Shown: one piece after another, positions 1 to 6,117 of the stretch | How positions within the stretch are numbered: the stretch's first letter is position 1 | Layout: every line of letters starts with the position of its first letter | NCBI GenBank assembly: GCA_028293465.1 | Contig: JAQGOT010000493.1 | Location: forward strand, 1-7,071 | Direction: 5' to 3' | From: Pedosphaera sp. | Lineage (GTDB): Bacteria; Verrucomicrobiota; Verrucomicrobiia; Limisphaerales; Pedosphaeraceae | DNA length: 7,071 bases | The notes under the pieces: model-generated | Database searches by the model: none | The model's input: the letters and a program-made list of their open reading frames with translations, nothing else | Told to the model about the DNA's origin: nothing | Made by a program: the position numbers and the translations under genes

Positions 1-62
1 GCCATCTGGAACTCCAGAAGGAATCCAAACAAGGCCAGCTCCGGGACCTGGTTTCACCATGA
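1..62 (+). CDS. C-terminal tail of an unidentified upstream gene (partial)
   Basis: The third forward frame is open from the window edge and ends at TGA 60-62. The last residues read HLELQKESKQGQLRDLVSP. The stop overlaps the ATG of the next gene in an ATGA arrangement, which is typical of translationally coupled genes in one operon, and this is the main reason to call it coding. The tail is too short and featureless to identify. Because hypE lies two genes downstream, hypD or another hyp gene is a reasonable guess, but the residues shown do not match the conserved Cys-containing end I would expect of HypD, so no name is given. Confidence 0.5.
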   Translation, partial: HLELQKESKQGQLRDLVSP

Positions 63-676
63 GTGCAACCACCTTGACCAAACCGGACGAAAGTTATCGC
101 GATAAGATTCTCCGCAAATGCGCCGAAAGCGTGGAGATGAAGCAGAAATTCTTCAATGAATATGCCGGCCAGATCGAGGCGATGGCCGGGGACATGGCCC
201 GCCGGTTTCAGCAAGGCAACAAACTCTTGGTCATGGGCAACGGCGGCAGCCTCTGCGATGCGCTGCATTTCAGCGTCGAATTCACCCACCCGATCATTGA
301 GAAGCGTCCGGCCTTCCCTGTGATCCCGTTGATGACCGATGTGGCCACGATGACCGCCATCAGCAACGACGTTGATGCCAGCCGGGTGTTTGTCAACCAG
401 TTGCGCTTGCACGGCCGGCCGGGCGACATGGCGCTGGCCGTGAGCACCAGCGGCAAATCGCCCAACCTGATTTACGCCCTTGAGGAAGCGCGCAAGCTGG
501 GGATGTTGACCATCGCGTGGGCGGGCAAGGATGGCGGGCGTTTTCCACAACTGGCCGATTACTGTTTCATCGTTCCCTCCTACAGTATTCATCGGATTCA
601 GGAGGTCCACGCAACTTTGGTGCACATTGCCTGGGACCTGATCCACATCGCGTTGGGAGCGGAGGATGTGATTTGA
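59..676 (+). CDS. GmhA-like SIS-domain phosphosugar isomerase, hyp-operon associated
   Basis: The 205-residue protein is one SIS (sugar isomerase) domain, the size of GmhA (about 192 residues), which converts sedoheptulose 7-phosphate to heptose phosphate in the cytoplasm. Visible landmarks are GNGGS at 60-64, the phosphate-binding loop STSGKS at 129-134 and GKDGG at 156-160. Aligned by eye with E. coli GmhA as I remember it, the metal/catalytic set is kept: H70, E74, D104, T130, Q181 and H189 match H61, E65, D94, T120, Q172 and H180. Two sites differ: the TGR after the catalytic Glu is THP, and the Asp before RIQ (D169 in E. coli) is H178. The ATG overlaps the upstream stop as ATGA and hypE begins 7 bp downstream, so it sits in a maturation operon and not among lipopolysaccharide genes. 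No strong ribosome-binding site is visible, which fits coupled translation. The SIS fold is certain; the substrate is not. Confidence 0.9.
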   Translation: MSATTLTKPDESYRDKILRKCAESVEMKQKFFNEYAGQIEAMAGDMARRFQQGNKLLVMGNGGSLCDALHFSVEFTHPIIEKRPAFPVIPLMTDVATMTAISNDVDASRVFVNQLRLHGRPGDMALAVSTSGKSPNLIYALEEARKLGMLTIAWAGKDGGRFPQLADYCFIVPSYSIHRIQEVHATLVHIAWDLIHIALGAEDVI

Positions 677-683
677 TTTATTT

Positions 684-1766
684 ATGACCACCGAGGTAAT
701 TGAAAAGGACGACATTGAACCGGTCGCGACCATCGGCTCCTGCCCGTTGCCGATCACCGACCACCAGGAGATTGTGCTCGCGCATGGCAGCGGCGGGAAG
801 TTGACCCAGCAATTGATTCAAAGGATGGTGCTGCCCCATTTCAAAAATGAGTTGTTAAATCCCTTGCACGATGGCGCAATGTTTTCGGTGAACGGCACAA
901 AGCTGGCCTTCAGCACCGATTCCTTCGTGGTTAATCCGATCTTTTTCCCCGGCGGCGACATTGGGGAACTGGCCATCAACGGTACCGTCAACGACCTGGC
1001 CATGTGTGGCGCCCGCCCGCTGCATCTCTCCGCCGCGTTCATCCTCGAAGAAGGCTTGCCGATGGCTGAATTCTGGCGGGTGATACAATCGATGCAACGA
1101 GCGGCCCGGGCCGCCGGCGTCAATTTGGTGACCGGCGATACGAAGGTGGTGGACCGGGGCAAAGGCGACAAAATATTCATCAACACTTCCGGCATCGGCA
1201 TTGTTGAGGCAGGTGTCAACATCCATCCCCAGCGCGCGCAAGTGGGTGACAAAATCATCATCAATGGCCCGATCGCCGTCCACGGCATTGCCATCATGTC
1301 CGTGCGCGAGGGCCTTGCCTTTGAAACCGAAATTGCCAGCGATACCGCGCCGCTGAACGGCCTGGTGCAAACCATGCTCGCGGCCGCCCCGGACATCCAC
1401 GTGCTCCGCGACCCGACCCGGGGCGGCATCACCAGCACGCTCAGCGAAATCGCGGAACAAGCGTGTGTCGGCATCCGCCTCGAGGAAGCCTCCATTCCCA
1501 TCGGTGAGGATGTCAAAGGCGCCTGCGAAATTCTCGGCCTCGACCCGCTCTACGTCGCCAATGAAGGCAAACTGGTCGCCTTTGTCCGGCCTGACGATTC
1601 CGGCCGTGTTTTGTCAGCCATGCGTGATCACCCGCTGGGCAGGGAGGCCGCCATCATCGGCGAGGTGGTGGCCGATCATCACGGCTACGTCACAATGAAA
1701 ACCCGCGTCGGCGGCAACCGCGTCGTGGATATGCTTTCCGGCGAACAGTTGCCTCGTATCTGTTGA
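684..1766 (+). CDS. hypE: Hydrogenase maturation protein HypE (carbamoyl dehydratase)
   Basis: HypE accepts a carbamoyl group from HypF on its C-terminal cysteine and dehydrates it with ATP to a thiocyanate, the source of the cyanide ligands of the [NiFe]-hydrogenase iron; it then works with the HypC-HypD complex in the cytoplasm. The 360-residue length is normal with a slightly long N-terminus. It has the PurM/AIRS-type ATP-binding fold: HGSGGK at 34-39, TDSFVV at 78-83, GDIG at 91-94, the NDLAMCGARP segment at 103-112, VTGDTKVV at 149-156, DPTRGG at 243-248 and NEGK at 293-296. The diagnostic carboxy-terminal PRIC at 357-360 places the acceptor Cys at the very last residue. It starts 7 bp after the SIS gene; the only purine-rich stretch (GGAGG at 661-665) is far from the ATG, so coupling to the gene before it is likely. 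It ends the plus-strand operon and faces a convergent gene. No structural hydrogenase gene lies in view. Confidence 0.97.
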   Translation: MTTEVIEKDDIEPVATIGSCPLPITDHQEIVLAHGSGGKLTQQLIQRMVLPHFKNELLNPLHDGAMFSVNGTKLAFSTDSFVVNPIFFPGGDIGELAINGTVNDLAMCGARPLHLSAAFILEEGLPMAEFWRVIQSMQRAARAAGVNLVTGDTKVVDRGKGDKIFINTSGIGIVEAGVNIHPQRAQVGDKIIINGPIAVHGIAIMSVREGLAFETEIASDTAPLNGLVQTMLAAAPDIHVLRDPTRGGITSTLSEIAEQACVGIRLEEASIPIGEDVKGACEILGLDPLYVANEGKLVAFVRPDDSGRVLSAMRDHPLGREAAIIGEVVADHHGYVTMKTRVGGNRVVDMLSGEQLPRIC

Positions 1767-1846
1767 AAGGCCTGCCGAACCGACCCGGGCGTGGGGAGGC
1801 TGGAAGGATCGCTCGCCCGCGTTCAACAAAATTTTCAGTCGCCGGA

Positions 1847-2569
1847 CTATCCCTCTTTGGTGGTCTCTTCGCGGACCCACTGGATGGCGTGCAACATCAC
1901 TTCGGTTGAGGTCTTGAGGTTGAGCTTCTCCTTGATCCGGCTCCTGAAAGAATTGATGGTCGGGATGCCCAGGTCCAGCACTTCAGCAATCTGGCGGATG
2001 GCTTTGCCTTGGCCCAGCATGCGGAAGACTTCCAACTCGCGGCCGCTGAGGGTCTCGATGGGCGATGCCGGTTGATCCGCTTGGCCACCGCTCATAAACT
2101 TGGAAAGCATGGAGGTGGCCATTTTCTCGCTCAAATGCATGTTGCCACCGAGCACTTTCCGGATCGCGGCTTTCACCGTCTTCGCCGGCTCTTGCTTCAT
2201 CACGTAGCCCATCGCTCCCGCCCGCAGGGCCCGCTCGGCATACAGCAACTCGTCGTGCATCGACACGACCAGGACCGGCAGGTCTTCGTGCTGTTCCTTG
2301 ATGGCCTTGATCAAATCGATGCCGCTGGCGCCGGCCAGGGAGAGATCCGCGATGACCAGGTCCGGTTTTGCTTCGCGGATGGTCCGCAACGCTTCCGCCG
2401 CGTCAGCGGCGTCGCCGCAAACCGTGAAGTCCGGTTCACGGTCGATGAGTTGCCGCAATCCTTCGCGAAACATCGTGTGATCATCGACGAGGAAAATTCT
2501 GCTCTTCACCGGTGATGGTCCCGGGCTTTCCTGAACTGTCTGGCTGGCTTTAGGAATTTCTTTGGTCAT
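1847..2569 (-). CDS. NarL/FixJ-family response regulator
   Basis: This is a 240-residue two-domain transcription regulator. The receiver domain (about 23-140) has the acidic pair D29-D30, the phospho-acceptor D75 in VIADLSL, the switch residue S103 in VVSM, the aromatic Y122 and the conserved K125. A linker leads to a LuxR-type helix-turn-helix at about 173-232 (LSGRELEVFRMLGQGKAIRQ, then the recognition helix around PTINSFRSRIKEKLNL). Phosphorylation of D75 would favour DNA binding; the target promoters cannot be read here. The ATG at 2569 overlaps the 3' end of the sensor-kinase gene by 20 bp, so the two are translated together and form a cognate pair. The 22 residues before the receiver are rich in Ser/Pro/Gln and are an unusual extra tail; a GTG at codon 21 is a possible later start but has no ribosome-binding site. 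The gene converges on hypE with an 80-bp spacer. Confidence 0.95.
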   Translation of the reverse strand: MTKEIPKASQTVQESPGPSPVKSRIFLVDDHTMFREGLRQLIDREPDFTVCGDAADAAEALRTIREAKPDLVIADLSLAGASGIDLIKAIKEQHEDLPVLVVSMHDELLYAERALRAGAMGYVMKQEPAKTVKAAIRKVLGGNMHLSEKMATSMLSKFMSGGQADQPASPIETLSGRELEVFRMLGQGKAIRQIAEVLDLGIPTINSFRSRIKEKLNLKTSTEVMLHAIQWVREETTKEG

Positions 2570-5087
2570 GTTCGAGCTTTCGCCGCAACTCTTGCGAAAT
2601 CGTGTAAAACACGCAACTGACTTGTGTGCCCTGCCCCAACTGGCTTTTCAAGTCCAATGTAGCCCCGATGACCCGCGCGCGATAGCGCATGATCCCCAAG
2701 CCCATACCCGTGGGCTTGGCATCGGGCCAATGAAAGCCCACGCCGTTGTCCCGCACCTCAAGGACAAAGCGGTCGTCCGTCCGCGCCAGCGAAATGTCCA
2801 AATCCGTCGCTTGGCCGTGCTTCGCGGCATTGATCACAGCCTCTTGAACGATGTAATACAGATGGAGAGAAACTTCGTTCTCCATGATGGGCGGAGGATT
2901 TTCGCAAAAGAAACGGCAGCGCAAATTGAACAGGCTGGCGGTGTTCGCCGCCAATTCCTCCAGCGCGGAAACGAGCCCGTCCTCCTCCAGCCGGACCGGA
3001 TACAAACCGCGGGCGGCGCCGCGCGTCTGGCTGATCGCTTCGTGGATAAGACCGCCAATCCAATCCGCCTCCGCAGATTCCGGAACGCCCTTTTCCCCCA
3101 ACTGGTCGGACAAGATGTCGAGCCGATAGGCAATCGCCGCCAATTGCTGGCAGACCCCGTCATGAAGATCGTGCCCGATGCGCCTTTGCTCGCGGGTGCT
3201 GATTTCCAAAATCTCGCTTTCCAACCGCTTGCGCTCCGTGACATCGCGTGCAATGCCTTCAACCTCCGCGACTTTGCCTGCGGACGCGACCATGCGGGTG
3301 CTGATCTCCAGCCGGATGCGCTGTCCGGCGGCATTGAGGAGATTCCATTCGCCGGGCGGCAATTCCGCCCCTTTCACCACCTGGCCAAGCCATTGTTCCG
3401 CCGCACCACGCTGTTCTTCAGTCACAAATTCCACGAGGTTCCGAGACAGGATTTCCGCGCGGTTCCGCTGCAACAATTGCTCCCCGGCTTTGTTGATTGA
3501 CGTGATGCGGCCCAGCAGGTCGTGGGTGAAAACCATGTCGTTCGCATTTTCGAACAGGTTTTCATAACGTTCTTTCAATGCGGCTTCCACCTGCAGTTTC
3601 TGGCGGATGATCTTGGTTTGCTTATGCACGCGCCGACGTAGAACCGCCACCCAGATGGACGCTCCCAGCACAATGAGACCCAGAATGGTGACCGCCCAAA
3701 AAAGCTTCTGCAGATTCCACCAGGGCGGCTGCTGCAGCACGAAAATATCCCCCGCCGAGCGAAGCAGGATACGGAATGATTTGGCACGCCAGTCAGCGCC
3801 CGCGTGCCAACCGCTACCCGTCTCGATCAGGCAAACTCCCGTGACCCGCACCTTGCTGCCGTTTTGCAAATAGGCAAAATCAGTGCCCGCCCCCTTGCGC
3901 TGCAAATAAGCGTGAAAAATGAAACCGCCCGACTCCAGCACTAGAAATTGTTCCCGGCTGTGTCGGGCCCGGTCCAAAACCTTGGCTTCGATTTGCACCA
4001 GGCGGCAGTCATGAACTCCCTTCAACGCTTCGTCCGCGGTAACCCGGACTGGATCCGGCACCGGGCCGGGACCGATGCCGCGAAACACGGCATCTTGCAT
4101 CATGGGTGTGTATTCACCCTTCGCTGGAAAGCCCAATACCTCGACCTGCGAACCGACGGGCAAAGGTCCCGCCTGTCGGGTGGTGACATACAACCCTTCC
4201 TTTCCATCCTGAATGTACAAGGTGTCGTCATCCTGCCGATAGATCACCGTGCCTGCGACCTTGACCCGATGCCCGTATGCGCCCTGCGGGGTGAACTGCA
4301 GGAGCTTTTCCAGGGATTGCACCGGGATGGCAAACGGATCGCCAGGCGCGGGTGTCTCAATAACAAGATCTTCCGGGCGCGGAACTAAAAGCCGGATGTC
4401 AAACAACTGCCTTTGCTGGTTGAAGCGTGTGACTCCCACGCCGCGGATTCTGATCGTGCTATCCACCAGGTCGTCACTCCGCGCGAGGGGCAGTTTGCCG
4501 GCGAGCGCGGTGAACCGTCCGCCGCCGGTCGCGATCTCCAGCGAATAATATTTCGTTTGCTCGTCCAGCCGCACTGAGCGGACAATGCCGTGAATCTCAA
4601 CAAACTGGCTGTCCTCCTGGCCGCTGGCCAACCGCTCGAAGGAAACCGGCTTCGGCACCGGGAAGTTTCCTGCTCCAAGGATTTTGATCTTACGTGGTGT
4701 GACCACCGGCGCGTATTCGCCGGGGTTGGTTTCCCCTTCGATCTCCACCAATTGCCCGGAGGCCAGCGCAAGATTGTTCGCCGGATCATCCAGATAAAAA
4801 TAGATGCCGGCGGTGTTGTCTTGAATGAATCGGAAGAACTGGCTTTGATCGAAAAAGGTCAACACTCCCTGAATGTGGACGGGATAATGTTGCGTGGCTT
4901 GTTCCGCCGTCAATTGCCTGATCTGCTTCGCCGTCCGCAGTTCCTCCAAAGCGCGGTCTTGCGCGCGCCCGCTGAAACCTCCGGCGAAAAGCACCAACGC
5001 GAGGATGCCCGGCAGAAGGGAGGGTAAAAAATTTAGGAAATTTAGGTTCCGCGCACCGCCATGAATCTCAAGGCGCCCGGATTTCAT
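2550..5087 (-). CDS. Membrane sensor histidine kinase (OB-like repeats, PAS, HisKA_3, HATPase)
   Basis: This 845-residue inner-membrane kinase should phosphorylate the response regulator encoded just downstream. Order of parts: a signal peptide or first membrane helix at about 21-40 (LPSLLPGILALVLFAGG, then AQ); a periplasmic region at about 45-455 made of four OB-like beta units; a membrane helix at about 462-483; a short charged coiled linker; a PAS/PAC domain at about 505-620 ending in RDVTERKR; a HisKA_3 dimerisation domain with the phospho-acceptor H642 in GHDLHDGVCQQL; and a HATPase with the N-box N753 in QEAVINAAKHG, DNGVGF at 780-785 and GMGLG at 794-798. All catalytic motifs are intact. 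The ATG at 5087 is the only start codon between the in-frame upstream stop (in the end of the preceding gene) and the hydrophobic segment; no ribosome-binding site is clear. The kinase type pairs with NarL-type regulators, as found. The ligand is unknown; the periplasmic units could bind a sugar, peptide or surface, but this is open. Confidence 0.95.
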   Translation of the reverse strand: MKSGRLEIHGGARNLNFLNFLPSLLPGILALVLFAGGFSGRAQDRALEELRTAKQIRQLTAEQATQHYPVHIQGVLTFFDQSQFFRFIQDNTAGIYFYLDDPANNLALASGQLVEIEGETNPGEYAPVVTPRKIKILGAGNFPVPKPVSFERLASGQEDSQFVEIHGIVRSVRLDEQTKYYSLEIATGGGRFTALAGKLPLARSDDLVDSTIRIRGVGVTRFNQQRQLFDIRLLVPRPEDLVIETPAPGDPFAIPVQSLEKLLQFTPQGAYGHRVKVAGTVIYRQDDDTLYIQDGKEGLYVTTRQAGPLPVGSQVEVLGFPAKGEYTPMMQDAVFRGIGPGPVPDPVRVTADEALKGVHDCRLVQIEAKVLDRARHSREQFLVLESGGFIFHAYLQRKGAGTDFAYLQNGSKVRVTGVCLIETGSGWHAGADWRAKSFRILLRSAGDIFVLQQPPWWNLQKLFWAVTILGLIVLGASIWVAVLRRRVHKQTKIIRQKLQVEAALKERYENLFENANDMVFTHDLLGRITSINKAGEQLLQRNRAEILSRNLVEFVTEEQRGAAEQWLGQVVKGAELPPGEWNLLNAAGQRIRLEISTRMVASAGKVAEVEGIARDVTERKRLESEILEISTREQRRIGHDLHDGVCQQLAAIAYRLDILSDQLGEKGVPESAEADWIGGLIHEAISQTRGAARGLYPVRLEEDGLVSALEELAANTASLFNLRCRFFCENPPPIMENEVSLHLYYIVQEAVINAAKHGQATDLDISLARTDDRFVLEVRDNGVGFHWPDAKPTGMGLGIMRYRARVIGATLDLKSQLGQGTQVSCVFYTISQELRRKLEHDQRNS
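5029..5046 (+). repeat. Exact tandem duplication of 9 bp in the kinase N-terminus
   Basis: AAATTTAGG occurs twice back to back (5029-5037 and 5038-5046). On the coding strand it makes the residues LNFLNF at about 15-20 of the sensor kinase, just before its first hydrophobic segment. The unit length is three codons, so the frame is kept. It is AT-rich inside a GC-rich gene and could be a slippage product that varies in copy number between strains. Confidence 0.6.
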
Positions 5088-5106
5088 GAGTGAGCGCGGA
5101 AGCTGC

Positions 5107-5919
5107 TCATCTACTCGCGGTTACCCCATTTGCCACTGCGGTGAACGTGGTGGTTTGACCCGTAATTTTTGTTTGGCTGGCTGGCGGACTCAAAATTTCC
5201 GGACCAGAACCGGCGATCTTGATCAGGGCCAAATCGTCGAAGTAAACCGAACCGCCATCGTAACCGGTCTGCGCGAAAACGACGTCGAAACGCACTTTGA
5301 CGGTGCCCGCCGGTGCGGCAAAGCTGGAGGTCGTATCCGTAACCGTGGTCAGGTCGCCGATATCTATCTGGTTGGTGACTCGCAGATGAAAATAGGTGCC
5401 CGTGGCGGAGGTGTGGTCGATGGCGCTTGATCGGTAAAGCGAGAGCAGGTTGTTCCCCGCGTCTCGGAAGGACACTTCCAACCAGAATTGATTCCCGCCC
5501 CTGATATTGTCAGGAACCTGAGTCGAGGCCCAGCCGTCCGCCGACCAGACAGAACCCGAACCGGTGGTCACTTCCTGATAGATGCTGGGACGGCTTCCGC
5601 CTGCGCTGCAGAAATCGCCATAAATTTTTCCAACGAACTGGGCCGAGTGCGTGACCACATGATTTGTGCCCTGGTAAACGATGTTGTTGGTCGATTCAAC
5701 GGCTGCACCCGCTCCGTTGACACAGCCGCCACCCGCCCCGGTCCACCCCCTGATGCTGCCGGTTTCAAACCCGGCGTTCAGCAAAACATTGGTGGCGGCA
5801 TGTGCATTGTGGCCAGCCAAGACCATGAGTGCGAGACTGGCCGTGGCTCCGAGCATCAGGTTCGTGAACTTGGCTCGCCGGACGGTGCTTTCATTTTGCC
5901 GGTTCTGGTTGTGATTCAT
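5107..5919 (-). CDS. Exported jelly-roll protein with truncated Ig-like C-terminus
   Basis: From the ATG at 5919 the product has 270 residues. It opens with a signal peptide: a basic n-region with RRAK at 14-17, a hydrophobic core at about 21-36 and a cleavage site after AHA (residue 41). The mature part starts with NVLLNAGFETGSIRGW (residues 44-59) and ends its first domain with VYFDDLALIKI at 225-235; these edges are typical of CBM-like or PEP-CTERM-type beta-sandwich domains in verrucomicrobial exported proteins. Two cysteines (C66, C104) may pair outside the membrane. Residues 238-270 read SGPEILSPPASQTKITGQTT and on to FTAVANG, the first strands of an Ig-like domain, then the protein stops at VTASR. 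The remainder of that domain and any sorting signal are absent, and no other frame restores it, so the gene looks 3'-truncated. It lies 19 bp before the kinase ATG on the same strand. The function is unknown; carbohydrate binding is a guess. Confidence 0.75.
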   Translation of the reverse strand: MNHNQNRQNESTVRRAKFTNLMLGATASLALMVLAGHNAHAATNVLLNAGFETGSIRGWTGAGGGCVNGAGAAVESTNNIVYQGTNHVVTHSAQFVGKIYGDFCSAGGSRPSIYQEVTTGSGSVWSADGWASTQVPDNIRGGNQFWLEVSFRDAGNNLLSLYRSSAIDHTSATGTYFHLRVTNQIDIGDLTTVTDTTSSFAAPAGTVKVRFDVVFAQTGYDGGSVYFDDLALIKIAGSGPEILSPPASQTKITGQTTTFTAVANGVTASR

Positions 5920-5929
5920 TATCAAGGAG

Positions 5930-5935
5930 CCTTTC
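5930..5935 (-). promoter_or_regulatory. Ribosome-binding site choosing the ATG at 5919
   Basis: On the minus strand GAAAGG lies 10 nt before the ATG at 5919-5917. A longer reading of the same frame would use TTG at 5937-5935, but that codon sits on top of this site and has no purine-rich sequence of its own. The ATG also gives a more usual n-region for the signal peptide. The longer form would add six residues only. Confidence 0.5.
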
Positions 5936-5972
5936 AATTAATTGCACATCGGTTCCATGCGCTTGGAGACAA

Positions 5973-5994
5973 CAACCATTGGTTGATTGCGCAA
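5973..5994. promoter_or_regulatory. Pair of small palindromes, possible operator
   Basis: CAACCATTGGTTG at 5973-5985 is an inverted repeat with 6-bp arms around one central base, and TTGCGCAA at 5987-5994 is a perfect 8-bp palindrome one base further on. Both lie 54-75 bp upstream of the ATG of the exported protein, in the 198-bp spacer (5920-6117) between two divergent genes, where an operator would be expected. Short palindromes also occur by chance, and no factor is known to me for these exact sequences. Confidence 0.25.
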
Positions 5995-6076
5995 GGAATG
6001 TAACCCTATTTATCACATCCAGGATTTCATTCAACATTTATCTGCCACGTTTCCTTAGCTATGAATCATATTCTGT

Positions 6077-6105
6077 TTGACTTTGTATGTAACATTTCAT
6101 ATTAC
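6077..6105 (+). promoter_or_regulatory. Possible sigma-70-type promoter of the GH3 gene
   Basis: TTGACT at 6077-6082 (five of six bases of the usual -35) is followed after 17 bp by TATTAC at 6100-6105 (four of six bases of the usual -10). Transcription would start near 6112, only a few bases before the ATG at 6118, so the message would be almost leaderless for that start or carry a leader of about 60 nt if the ATG at 6172 is used. The stretch is markedly AT-rich compared with the genes around it. The match is weak and by eye only. Confidence 0.3.
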
Positions 6106-6117
6106 ATCAACTAAATC

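Noticed and set aside
818..1516. Minus-strand open frames of about 200-230 codons opposite hypE
   Set aside because: They mirror the conserved HypE coding sequence in high-GC DNA and show no domain or ribosome-binding site.
1786..1819. Possible terminator between the convergent hypE and response-regulator genes (CGGGCG at 1786-1791 pairing with CGCCCG at 1814-1819)
   Set aside because: The stem is only 6 bp with a 22-base loop, and no T-run follows directly on either strand; the TTTT at 1832-1835 is 12 bases away. It is not a convincing intrinsic terminator.
2562..3500. Long plus-strand open frame (312 codons) opposite the sensor kinase
   Set aside because: It lies wholly antisense to the conserved kinase catalytic domains, has an Arg/Gln/Ala-rich composition and no recognisable motif; it is a shadow of a GC-rich gene.
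5107..5140. Simple frameshift as the cause of the short exported protein
   Set aside because: Neither of the other two frames continues an Ig-like sequence; both meet stops or the kinase start at once, so missing sequence fits better than a single-base error.
6007..6034. Possible minus-strand promoter of the exported-protein gene (TTGAAT, 16 bp, TAAATA)
   Set aside because: The -35 matches four and the -10 only three of six bases of the usual boxes, which is close to chance in this AT-rich spacer.
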